Below are positions 11,287 to 19,429 of a DNA stretch of 45,972 nt, piece after piece (the first letter of the stretch is position 1; every line of letters starts with the position of its first letter). The notes beneath the pieces are model-generated. The model did no database searches. It saw only the letters and a list, made by a program, of their open reading frames with translations, and was not told the origin of the DNA. The position numbers were made by a program, and so were the translations under genes. The stretch lies in contig JAFTON010000038.1 of NCBI GenBank assembly GCA_017463765.1, forward strand, positions 1-45,972, in the 5' to 3' direction. This DNA comes from Clostridia bacterium. Its GTDB lineage: Bacteria; Bacillota; Clostridia; Oscillospirales; CAG-272.

Positions 11287-11690
11287 GTAAAAGAATTTTT
11301 GCATTGATGATATTGGTTATGATGCTCTTTGCTATGGGCTGCGAGGGTGGAAGCAATAACGGTGGCGACGGATATATTAACGAGGACGGTGATATCGTGA
11401 ACGGTAACGGTGTAGAGGAAAGAAACGCAGACGGAGAATTCTTCTTCCGTGGAGTTGTTAAGTCGGTTGATAACAAATACTATATTTCGATGGAAATAAT
11501 CGATAGCAACGTTGCCTTCGGCATTTATCACGTAAACGTGGACGCCGGCACAAAATACGTAAGCGCAGAGGGCAACGGCATAAGCCGTGATGACATCAAG
11601 GTAGGAGATACCATCGAGGTTATATTCAGTGGCCAGGTTATGCTCAGCATGCCTCCCCAGATTTATGCGCAAAAGATTATATTAAAATAA
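11283..11690 (+). CDS. Small lipoprotein, OB-fold-like
   Basis: 135 residues. A signal peptide ends in a lipobox (LFAMGC, Cys20), followed by a Gly/Asn/Asp-rich linker, then a ~80-residue domain of alternating strands (FFFRGVVKSVDN, YYISMEII, DIKVGDTIEVIFSG) that resembles bacterial OB-fold lipoproteins such as the DUF3221 type. That fold call is an impression from pattern only. It overlaps the HAD gene by 4 nt and is followed by a terminator, so the pair is a two-gene operon. Function unknown. Stop TAA. Confidence 0.8.
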   Translation: MSKRIFALMILVMMLFAMGCEGGSNNGGDGYINEDGDIVNGNGVEERNADGEFFFRGVVKSVDNKYYISMEIIDSNVAFGIYHVNVDAGTKYVSAEGNGISRDDIKVGDTIEVIFSGQVMLSMPPQIYAQKIILK

Positions 11691-11696
11691 AGAGAA

Positions 11697-11725
11697 AAGA
11701 GCAGTGGAAAAAACTGCTCTTTTTT
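11697..11725 (+). terminator. Bidirectional terminator between lipoprotein and SDR genes
   Basis: Stem AAGAGCAGT (11697-11705) with ACTGCTCTT (11713-11721) and a T run on the plus strand; the minus strand also reads into TTCTCTTT. It lies between two convergent genes and probably serves both. Confidence 0.85.
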
Positions 11726-11734
11726 AATGCAAAA

Positions 11735-12610
11735 TCAAGGATTTATGTTTGTTTTTTTATATATTTCTTCGGCTATTTTCGCGATTTTTGCTCCTTCGCG
11801 TGTCGATGCTGTTTTCAGTGACTTTTTTCTCGGTCTGCCCCATACGTCAAGGATTGACGGGCCTATCCACTCGCCAATATTACAATCGGTGAAGAGTCCC
11901 TTCAGGATCGATAGGCACGCCATTCGTGGACGTGGGAAAATAACCTTCATCGGATGCTTTATCAATGCAAAAATCAGCTTTGGATAATGATTTGTTATGC
12001 CTGTGAAGCTGATACCCGGATGCGTCACCGACAGTGACGGGCTGTTCAGAGCAAATAGCGAATAGGTAAGATAACGCTTTGCATTGCCGTAAACAAGGCT
12101 TGCCTGCTTTCTGGTGGAGAAATCAATATCACCCTCGTCGATTTTTGAATAATTATGAGCTATACTGCTGACGGCAACAAGCTTGCCTCCTCTGCACTCT
12201 ATCACAGGCAGCAGTCTTCTCGCAAGGTAATAGGGGGAAATAAAGTTTATCTGAAAGACGTTATCGTAACCGTTGTCACAGGTGTAGCGTGGAATGCTGT
12301 ATGCACCTGCGTTAAGTATCAGGTAATCTATCTCCATTTCGGACAGCCTATCTGCCGCATCTCTGACCGACTCAATATCCGACATATCTGCCTTAATATT
12401 CGAGACCATAAGGTCGGGATAGCTTTCCTTAAGCTCGCCTGCAAATGCAAGTGACCTTTCGCTGTTACGATCAATCAGTATAAGCTCGCCACCAAGCTGT
12501 ACGATATATTTACAAAGCTCCCTACCCAGTCCACCTGTCGAGCCACTTATTGCAACCTTCTTCCCGTCAAGACGGAGAGTATTTTTGCTTAGCCATTTTT
12601 CGATATTCAT
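11735..12610 (-). CDS. Short-chain dehydrogenase/reductase
   Basis: NAD(P)-dependent oxidoreductase of 291 residues. Seen: the Rossmann motif GSTGGLGRE near residue 22, the NAGAYS motif, the catalytic Ser in VAVSSIAH and the YxxxK pair in YGNAK. A basic C-terminal tail (RPRKKSLK) follows. A retinol-dehydrogenase-like SDR is the best general label; the substrate is not predictable. The ATG at 12608-12610 has GAGG 7 nt upstream. Monocistronic, with its own promoter and a shared terminator. Stop TGA. Confidence 0.9.
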   Translation of the reverse strand: MNIEKWLSKNTLRLDGKKVAISGSTGGLGRELCKYIVQLGGELILIDRNSERSLAFAGELKESYPDLMVSNIKADMSDIESVRDAADRLSEMEIDYLILNAGAYSIPRYTCDNGYDNVFQINFISPYYLARRLLPVIECRGGKLVAVSSIAHNYSKIDEGDIDFSTRKQASLVYGNAKRYLTYSLFALNSPSLSVTHPGISFTGITNHYPKLIFALIKHPMKVIFPRPRMACLSILKGLFTDCNIGEWIGPSILDVWGRPRKKSLKTASTREGAKIAKIAEEIYKKTNINP

Positions 12611-12629
12611 AACCTCACCTCACTCGCCT

Positions 12630-12658
12630 ATTATAGCATATTTTTTCCTTTAAAGCAA
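12630..12658 (-). promoter_or_regulatory. Promoter of the SDR gene
   Basis: Minus-strand TTGCTT (12653-12658), 17 nt, perfect TATAAT (12630-12635), 20 nt before the start codon. It is divergent from the promoter at 12698. Confidence 0.6.
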
Positions 12659-12697
12659 CAGGCTTCTGCAATATCGGGCATAAAACGTTGTTTTATA

Positions 12698-12726
12698 TTG
12701 ACATATTTTTTATAAAATGTTATAAT
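12698..12726 (+). promoter_or_regulatory. Promoter of the 402-residue lipoprotein gene
   Basis: Perfect TTGACA (12698-12703), 17 nt, TATAAT (12721-12726). The leader contains two copies of AAAACAGTGT (near 12733 and 12755), which may be coincidence. Confidence 0.8.
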
Positions 12727-12799
12727 CTTCATAAAACAGTGTAACCTTTTCTAAAAAACAGTGTCTAATATAGTGAATGCGCAAGAAAGGAGCTTTGTT

Positions 12800-14008
12800 A
12801 TGAAAAAACATATTTCATTACTTTTATCGTTTCTTATTCTGACCCTTATATTTCTCTCATCCTGCGATATTCCAAATAGTATAAAAAAAGAAATAACCGA
12901 GGGGAAATACAGAAAGCCTTTTACATTTCTCGCTGATAATACTGCGAGTCTTAACGAAAAGAAAACCGAGCCTTATGCTTTTGGCAACGAACAAAAAAAC
13001 ACCGTTGCCCTCTCTGCAGGTGGCGCCATTGCAACCGAGCCTTTGCCCCCTCCTCTGCTCTGGGACAATAGCCTGTCTATAAAGGGTGTCTGCGACAGTG
13101 GAATAGTTGAAGGTGGCAGGGATATCGAGCTTAAGCTTACGGTAAAAGCAAACGACCACGTACTCACAGACGGCGAGCTGCAGCTTGTATTCGAAACAAA
13201 GGATTATAAGCTTTTGAATGACGGTAAGCCTTTAGAAAACAACATATATATTATCGATGACTTTTTTGAAGAAGGAAGTCACACCGAGGCAGAGTCGCTG
13301 ACCCTGACGCTTTCTCCTGATTATAGTAACGGATACGCCTTCGGATATGTTGAAATATGGGTCAGGTTCGTACCCGATGACATGGATAGCTTTGTTGAAA
13401 GAATAACAAGGGATTACGAATATCGTTTTTATTTGTCCGACTATGAGTTGGAAAACGGCTTTGTTTCTCTTACCTCCGGTGCCATAAGCTATGCTGCAGA
13501 TTCGGTCGAAACCTGGCTTGCCCGTGGAACGTCATACGGTGACGTTTTTAATGATATGTCAAAATATCATTACGAAGGTGGCTTTATCTCGGCTGAAGAG
13601 ATGTCAAGTATTTGTATTGGTTTCAGATACTTTAACAAGGTCAGATCTGACGTCTGCAACTATGACGAAAGCGACCACAGCATGAATATCGCATACTACA
13701 GCAAAAATATACGATATGAGAGCAAAATCAGGATATCCGATGATGCGCTTGAAAAGGCGATTCTGGCTCACGAGGAATTCTGGTACACAAATCACTACCA
13801 GACTGCAAGGGGTGGTCTTGAGGTTACGCTGCGAATTCTTGAAATAATGAAGGAAAAAGGCGTAATAACCGAGGATGAGTATAATCAGGAAATCGAATTT
13901 ATCGATGAGGCGAAGGGTGTATATACAAGCTTGTCTCAAGGATTCCCGGGTATATATTCGGGCTACAGCGAGGTTGACGCCCTGTTTCTGACTCACAAGG
14001 ATAAATAA
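12800..14008 (+). CDS. Lipoprotein of unknown function
   Basis: 402 residues, exported and lipid-anchored: a hydrophobic signal segment ends in the lipobox LSSC about residue 22. The first half (to ~230) looks like beta-sandwich material (ELKLTVKANDHVLTDGELQLVF); the second half is helical and ends with repeated aromatic/Gly motifs (FPGIYSGYSEVDALF). I do not recognise the family. The ATG at 12800 follows AAAGGAG by 7 nt; the ATG at 12761 lacks a ribosome site. It stands alone between its own promoter and terminator. A cell-surface role is inferred only from the lipobox. Stop TAA. Confidence 0.8.
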   Translation: MKKHISLLLSFLILTLIFLSSCDIPNSIKKEITEGKYRKPFTFLADNTASLNEKKTEPYAFGNEQKNTVALSAGGAIATEPLPPPLLWDNSLSIKGVCDSGIVEGGRDIELKLTVKANDHVLTDGELQLVFETKDYKLLNDGKPLENNIYIIDDFFEEGSHTEAESLTLTLSPDYSNGYAFGYVEIWVRFVPDDMDSFVERITRDYEYRFYLSDYELENGFVSLTSGAISYAADSVETWLARGTSYGDVFNDMSKYHYEGGFISAEEMSSICIGFRYFNKVRSDVCNYDESDHSMNIAYYSKNIRYESKIRISDDALEKAILAHEEFWYTNHYQTARGGLEVTLRILEIMKEKGVITEDEYNQEIEFIDEAKGVYTSLSQGFPGIYSGYSEVDALFLTHKDK

Positions 14009-14024
14009 CCAAACATAATAGCTT

Positions 14025-14074
14025 AAAGCAGGCTTTCCCGATAGCAAAAGTTTTTTCGGGTTGCCTGCTTTTTT
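14025..14074 (+). terminator. Intrinsic terminator after the 402-residue lipoprotein gene
   Basis: AAAGCAGGC (14025-14033) pairs with GCCTGCTTT and runs into TTTTTT; an inner CCCGA/TCGGG stem lies within the loop. Confidence 0.8.
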
Positions 14075-14098
14075 AAACCAATAATTTACATTTTTATA

Positions 14099-14127
14099 TT
14101 GAACTGCACGTTTATATATGATAAAAT
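14099..14127 (+). promoter_or_regulatory. Promoter of the M6-like peptidase gene
   Basis: TTGAAC (14099-14104), 17 nt, TAAAAT (14122-14127), 27 nt before the start codon. Confidence 0.6.
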
Positions 14128-14154
14128 AAACAAAAAGACTTTTCGGAGGTGGAT

Positions 14155-16176
14155 ATGAAAAGATCGCTTTTGCTTTTTATCTGTTTATTCCTATCTATTA
14201 CAGTCCTGACGTCATGCGATATATTATTCGGTATGCTTGATCTTGGTGATATAAATGGTGGTATTGAGGATGTACCCACCTGCGAGCATGTGGATAAAAA
14301 TGATGATTACCGTTGCGACAAGTGTGGCGATTCACACTATGACGGTGAAGAGCCTAATGACGAGCCCGATGACGACGAAAACGGTCAGGGTGGTTCGGGT
14401 AACGGTGAGGTAGAAGAAAAAAATCACGTATACACAGCCTTCACTGCAAGTGAAAAGGCGTTGCTTAACCGCATTGCAGGTGGTGTGATTCCCTTCATTC
14501 CCAATGATGAATACTACGTCGAGGAATACTTTGACGAATACTACTACGAAACCTGCGTGAACTTCTATACCTACGGCAATACCGAGGCAGAATTTAAGGC
14601 ATACAAGGCTTTGTTCGTAGGCTATGAGCTTGTAGAAAGCTATGAGGATGATTACGGCGATACCTGGTACTGTCTTGAGGGTGAAACATACGTGGAGATG
14701 TGCCATTACTACTTTGAGGGTGAGTATGTTGTTGACGTATACGTTTATACTGCCTCAGGCAGTGGTGATGACAGTCAGGGTGGTACCGGTGGAAACGGTG
14801 GCAATGGTGGTGAAGGTGGGAGTGAAGATAGCAACCACAACCTTATCACCAATGCAGGTGCAGGACTTCCAAACGGAGTGAACGGAGTTTATGACGTTGA
14901 CTTTACCGATGGAAAATACGTAAAGGACGTTACCGATCAGGGCTACTATCTTGACGGCTGCCCTACCACAGGCTCTCCAAAGGTGTTGGTAATTCCTGTA
15001 GACTTCAAAGACATAAACGGCAGGAGCAACAGCTATTACTCCATAGACAAGATTTCACGCGCCTTTAACGGCAGCGCAGGCGAAACCGATTATTACTCGG
15101 TTGATGAGTATTACTACATATCAAGCTACGGTAGACTTGACCTTGATATCACGGTTATTGATGAATGGTTCGTGCCAAAGTATAACAGCAGCTACTATGA
15201 AAACGCTACTATGGACTACTATGGCGAGGATGTGGCTATCGGCGACCAGCTTGTTATGGACGAGGCACTTGAATATCTCTCCACCTTTATGGATCTGTCA
15301 CAGTTTGACTCGGATGGCAATACCGTTATTGATGCCGTTGTGCTTATAACAACTCTCGAGATCGATGATACCTCGGACTTTAACTGGGCGTACAGATATT
15401 GGAATACCTACACCGACGAGGACGGATATTTCTACGAATATGACGGTGTCAGCGCAAACGACTATCTCTGGGCATCCTATTCCTTTATTTATGAAAGCTA
15501 TGATGAGGAGGGCTACTCATATTATACCGACAGCTCGGTTATGAATACATACACATACATCCATGAGTTCGGTCACATCCTGGGACTTGACGATTACTAC
15601 GATACCTCTGAAGTCTCTCTGCATCCTATGGAAAGCTGCGACATAATGGACGGCATGTTGGGTGATCACAACCCATTCTCGAAATTTAATCTCGGTTGGA
15701 TAACCAACTCAAAGCTTATTACCACCGACTCCACTGTTACCATTACCCTGAATTCCTTCACAAGAACGGGTGAAAGCATAATTATTGCAAACAACTGGAG
15801 CACGGAGCTTGGTGCATATCAGGAATACTACGTTGTGATTTACTATACAAATGAAGGGCTTAATTCGGGAGAGGGAGGCTATTTCTCCCGGGACGGCATA
15901 GTGGTCTATCACGTAAATGCTTCGCTTTACTCTGAAGAATATGACGGTGAGATATACTACGATATTTATAACAACAATACCAGCCCCTCCAACGAATACG
16001 GAACAAAGGATAATCTGATTGAATTTGTAAAATCGACAGAAGGCAACTTCACCTACATCGAAGGAGACAGCCTGCCGAGCGTAACCGACAACCAGGGATA
16101 CACACTCAGTTACAGCTTTACTGTAAAGTCTGTCGAGGACGGACAGGCGACCCTTGTTTTTACAAAAACCAACTAA
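14155..16176 (+). CDS. Surface lipoprotein, M6-like zinc metallopeptidase
   Basis: 673 residues. Signal peptide and lipobox (VLTSC, Cys21), then a Cys/His/Asp module (C43, H45, C54, C57 within a D-x-N-D-D pattern), an acidic linker, a ~90-residue Tyr/Asp-rich domain, a Gly/Asn linker (about 205-222) and a catalytic domain. The domain holds HEFGHILGLDD (H470, E471, H474, D480), an HExxHxxGxxD zinc site as in M6/immune-inhibitor-A-like peptidases, followed by CDIMDGM, the expected Met-turn region. The protein should be anchored outside the cell and degrade extracellular protein; the natural substrate is unknown. The ATG at 14155 has GGAGG 5 nt upstream. Monocistronic with its own promoter and terminator. 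The composition is unusually rich in Tyr and Asp. Stop TAA. Confidence 0.9.
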   Translation: MKRSLLLFICLFLSITVLTSCDILFGMLDLGDINGGIEDVPTCEHVDKNDDYRCDKCGDSHYDGEEPNDEPDDDENGQGGSGNGEVEEKNHVYTAFTASEKALLNRIAGGVIPFIPNDEYYVEEYFDEYYYETCVNFYTYGNTEAEFKAYKALFVGYELVESYEDDYGDTWYCLEGETYVEMCHYYFEGEYVVDVYVYTASGSGDDSQGGTGGNGGNGGEGGSEDSNHNLITNAGAGLPNGVNGVYDVDFTDGKYVKDVTDQGYYLDGCPTTGSPKVLVIPVDFKDINGRSNSYYSIDKISRAFNGSAGETDYYSVDEYYYISSYGRLDLDITVIDEWFVPKYNSSYYENATMDYYGEDVAIGDQLVMDEALEYLSTFMDLSQFDSDGNTVIDAVVLITTLEIDDTSDFNWAYRYWNTYTDEDGYFYEYDGVSANDYLWASYSFIYESYDEEGYSYYTDSSVMNTYTYIHEFGHILGLDDYYDTSEVSLHPMESCDIMDGMLGDHNPFSKFNLGWITNSKLITTDSTVTITLNSFTRTGESIIIANNWSTELGAYQEYYVVIYYTNEGLNSGEGGYFSRDGIVVYHVNASLYSEEYDGEIYYDIYNNNTSPSNEYGTKDNLIEFVKSTEGNFTYIEGDSLPSVTDNQGYTLSYSFTVKSVEDGQATLVFTKTN

Positions 16177-16190
16177 AAAAAAAAAAAGCG

Positions 16191-16226
16191 AAACGGACAC
16201 AAGGTTTACTCTTGTGTCCGTTTTTT
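16191..16226 (+). terminator. Bidirectional terminator between peptidase and galT genes
   Basis: A perfect 13-bp stem, AAACGGACACAAG (16191-16203) with CTTGTGTCCGTTT (16211-16223), has a T run on the plus strand. The minus strand reads into CGC and a long T tract, so it also ends the convergent galT operon. Confidence 0.9.
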
Positions 16227-16255
16227 ATACAGTTATGCAAACAATCATTTACATT

Positions 16256-17749
16256 TTATTGAATTTTTGCAATAAATCGCATAAATGCAGCCTTGCCTTC
16301 GGGAGTTCTCTTGAACACTCCTGCATCGAGAAGCACCTGCATAAACACCTCTCCAATACCACGGTAGATGATTTCCCTTACGTTGTTCTCATCGATTTCG
16401 GGATTAGCCTTGGCAAGCTGCTCTGCCCAATCGGCGTGGTGAGAAATTCGTGCGTCACTACGAATATCACTGCCCGAAAGAATAGCATTACAAAGAAGAT
16501 CAATCTCCGTCGAGAGTCTTGAAGGAAGAACAGCAAGACCCATAACCTCGATAAGTCCGATATTCTCCTTTTTGATATGATGCAGCTCGGGAGACGGGTG
16601 ATATACTCCAAGGGGTCTTTCCTCGGTGGTGATATTGTTACGAAGAACCAGGTCGCAGACGTAGTTGTCGCCGTCTCTCCTTGCGATAGGTGTGACGGTA
16701 TTATGAGGTATACCATCTGTCTCGGCAAAAATGAAGGCGTCCGGATCGCTGTAGCTTCTCCATGCAGTGAGAACCCTGTCACAGCACTCGGCAAGTGCAG
16801 CCTTATCAACAGAGCTGAGACGGACAACCGACATGGGCCACTTAAGTATTCCTGCCTTAACGGTGGGATAGCCCTCTACGGAAAACTCCTCCTCTATGGG
16901 AGCCGTATCCATAGCAAAGCTGTATCTGCCACCCTGGAAATGCTCGTGAGAAAGAATTGAACCACCTACGATAGGCAGATCGGCATTGGAGCCTACAAAA
17001 TAGTGAGGCAAATAGTCGATAATATCGAACAGCTTAGAGAACACATTACGGTCTATCTTCATAGGAGTATGCTTATTATTAAATGCAATGCAGTGCTCGT
17101 TATAGTAGCCGTAGGGCGAATACTGAAGCGACCAGCCCTCTCCACAAACGCTGATTGGAATGGGAATAAGGTTCTGCCTTGCCTGATGGGTAGCATCGCC
17201 TGCAAATCCGGAATTTTCAACGCAGAGCGCACACTTGGGATAGCCCGACTGCTTCGCTGCCCTTGCAGCAGCAATATCACGTGGATCCTTCTCAGGCTTC
17301 GAAAGGTTTACGGTAATATCAAGCTCGCCGTACTCTGAAGAATACTTCCATCTGAGGTCCTTTGCAATCCTGCCTGCACGAACGTAATTAACGTCACGGC
17401 TGAAACGGTAGTACCAATCTGTAGCAACCTCAGGCGCCTCCTCATAGCATGCCTCAAACTCCGAGATTACCTCCCTCGGCATAGGCATAAGAAGTCCCAT
17501 AACCCTTGTATCAAAGAGATCACGATTTACTGCAGTATCTGCAATAATTCCCTCTTTTACAGCATAATCAATAATCGGTGCAAGAATTTCATCTATAGAC
17601 ATATCAGCCGAATCAGCATTAGATTCCTCCCACTCTGAAACAGAGAGAAGGTCCATAAGCCTGTTACGGACGAAATAAATATCCTCTACCGTGATTATAT
17701 TTCTCTTTATCGAATAATCGATAAGTCTTTCAATAGCCTGACAAATCAT
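16256..17749 (-). CDS. galT: Galactose-1-phosphate uridylyltransferase (Firmicutes long type)
   Basis: Leloir-pathway enzyme that exchanges UMP between UDP-glucose and galactose-1-phosphate, cytoplasmic. At 497 residues it is the Firmicute class-II form, which has an extra N-terminal region compared with the ~350-residue E. coli type. Seen: the catalytic HxH in SHEHFQGG near residue 268, the NEHCIAFNNKH motif, and the C-terminal GRIEVMGLAVLP-like segment of this family. The start has GGAGG 6 nt upstream. It lies 61 nt after the TIR-LRR gene, as last gene of the ArsB-like/TIR-LRR/galT run. It could supply galactose metabolism together with the GH2, GPH and glf genes nearby (inference). Stop TAA. 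Confidence 0.95.
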   Translation of the reverse strand: MICQAIERLIDYSIKRNIITVEDIYFVRNRLMDLLSVSEWEESNADSADMSIDEILAPIIDYAVKEGIIADTAVNRDLFDTRVMGLLMPMPREVISEFEACYEEAPEVATDWYYRFSRDVNYVRAGRIAKDLRWKYSSEYGELDITVNLSKPEKDPRDIAAARAAKQSGYPKCALCVENSGFAGDATHQARQNLIPIPISVCGEGWSLQYSPYGYYNEHCIAFNNKHTPMKIDRNVFSKLFDIIDYLPHYFVGSNADLPIVGGSILSHEHFQGGRYSFAMDTAPIEEEFSVEGYPTVKAGILKWPMSVVRLSSVDKAALAECCDRVLTAWRSYSDPDAFIFAETDGIPHNTVTPIARRDGDNYVCDLVLRNNITTEERPLGVYHPSPELHHIKKENIGLIEVMGLAVLPSRLSTEIDLLCNAILSGSDIRSDARISHHADWAEQLAKANPEIDENNVREIIYRGIGEVFMQVLLDAGVFKRTPEGKAAFMRFIAKIQ

Positions 17750-17810
17750 AGAAGTCCTCCAAAAAATTCTTAGCCAATAATATCAAAAGCATACACAAAT
17801 TTCAACAATC

Positions 17811-19403
17811 CTACCCCTCAATGTGAGGAATATTCTTCTTCTCGCAGTATTTAGCTGCTGCAGAGTTATCAGGACAGATAACGTGAATCTTGTCACAGCC
17901 GTTAAAGATACCCCAGCCGAACTCGGTAACCGATTCAGGAATGGTAACAGCCTCAAGATTTACACAACCACGGAAGGCAGTGTCATCAATCTTATCCACC
18001 GAGTCGGGAATAACCACGGAACGAAGCGAGCTGCACTGATAGAACGCACCCTCTCCAATCTCGGTAACAGAGTCAGGAATAATTATCTGCTCAAGATTAT
18101 GACAGTCGCAGAAAGCCCAGGAGCTGATCTTGGTAACAGAGTCGGGAATGGTGTAGCTTGTCGTATGCTGACGGGATGGGAAGGAGATGAGAACAGACTT
18201 GTTCTTATTGAAGAGGACACTGTCAACCGACTTGAAATAACGGCTCTTATGATCCACCTCGATCTCCTTAAGCATCGTACAACCACGGAATGGTCCGATG
18301 CCGATAAAGTTTACCGAACGAGGAATGAAAACAGTTTCAAGGCTCTTACAGTCCTTGAAAGCATACTTACCAATCTTGGTAATCTTATCCTTCATATCAA
18401 TCCTCTTAAGATTGATACAACCGTTGAATACCATATCGTCAATCTTTGTAACGCTTCTCGGAATGTCAATCTCCTCAAGTGAAACACAATCTGCAAACGA
18501 GCTCTCTCCGAGGACGGTAAGATTCTTTGGCAGAGTGATTGATGAAAGCGATTTACAGCTGTTGAATACACCACCATAGATTTCGGAAATACCGTCAGCC
18601 AGAGTGATATCGTTAAGCTTCGCACAGTTCTCAAAGGCACGCTCGCCAAGCTCAATCTCATCATTCTCTACAACGAGAGAGGCAAGCGCAGTACAGTCAC
18701 GGAATGCACTCTCGCCTACGGCACGAACGTTTTTCGGCAGGGTGAGGGAGGAAAGTCGCTTACAGCCACGGCACGCCTCGGTCTGCAGAATTTCAACCGT
18801 CTCGCCGATGTCGAGAAGCTCAAGCTTCTCACAGTTTTTGAATGCGCCTGCTCCCACAACACGTACGTCGCTGGGAATGCTAAGATGTGCGCTTCCGTCC
18901 TTGCAGCGAACAAGAACGTCCTCCTCGATGGCAAAGCTACGCATCGTCTCGGTAGGAAGGCTGTCAATAAGCTTGTCTATATACCTGGAGTCCTTGTCAA
19001 GTGCACTGCCCTTCACATGCTGAAGATTTTCAAGTATCATCTTCAGTGCGCCGGGAATCTCGGTAGAGTCATCAAGGTATACGGGATAAATTCTCTTGTT
19101 GTTCTTATACGCCATAATAATTTCCATACCACAATACTTGCTCTGCATTGAAGCAGGAGAGATAAAGAGAAGAAAAGCATGGCACTTCTCGATCTTTGTC
19201 TGGAGCTCACGACGGAAATCCTCGCCGATCTCCATAGTATCGTCATACCAGAAACGGAACTTTTCCTTATTGATAATCTTAAGGATCTCACGAACCTTAA
19301 GCACGTCAACGTGCGAATAGCTGACAAATATGTAGGGCTCGTCTCCCTCATAGGATGGGAGGTTCATATCGTAATAATCGGGGCTGTATACTTCCTGTGC
19401 CAT
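17811..19403 (-). CDS. TIR-domain protein with BspA-type leucine-rich repeats
   Basis: 530 residues, no signal peptide, so probably cytoplasmic. Residues ~22-150 form a TIR domain (YIFVSYSHVD, FWYDD, LLFISPASMQSKYC) with E94 in CGMEIIMAY at the place of the catalytic Glu of NAD-cleaving TIRs. Residues ~165-525 are tandem LRR_5/BspA-like repeats of about 23 residues (IPDSVTKIxxxAFxxCxxL), closed by an SAAAKYCEKKNIPHIEG cap. Known bacterial TIRs are often NADase effectors; the repeats probably sense a ligand. That activity is inference. Ribosome site GAAAGG. It lies 26 nt after an ArsB-like gene and 61 nt before galT. Odd: it is the only gene here ending in TAG (17811-17813), and TGA follows two codons later (17802-17804). 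Confidence 0.9.
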   Translation of the reverse strand: MAQEVYSPDYYDMNLPSYEGDEPYIFVSYSHVDVLKVREILKIINKEKFRFWYDDTMEIGEDFRRELQTKIEKCHAFLLFISPASMQSKYCGMEIIMAYKNNKRIYPVYLDDSTEIPGALKMILENLQHVKGSALDKDSRYIDKLIDSLPTETMRSFAIEEDVLVRCKDGSAHLSIPSDVRVVGAGAFKNCEKLELLDIGETVEILQTEACRGCKRLSSLTLPKNVRAVGESAFRDCTALASLVVENDEIELGERAFENCAKLNDITLADGISEIYGGVFNSCKSLSSITLPKNLTVLGESSFADCVSLEEIDIPRSVTKIDDMVFNGCINLKRIDMKDKITKIGKYAFKDCKSLETVFIPRSVNFIGIGPFRGCTMLKEIEVDHKSRYFKSVDSVLFNKNKSVLISFPSRQHTTSYTIPDSVTKISSWAFCDCHNLEQIIIPDSVTEIGEGAFYQCSSLRSVVIPDSVDKIDDTAFRGCVNLEAVTIPESVTEFGWGIFNGCDKIHVICPDNSAAAKYCEKKNIPHIEG

Positions 19404-19429
19404 AATAAATCGCCTTTCTTAATAATAAT

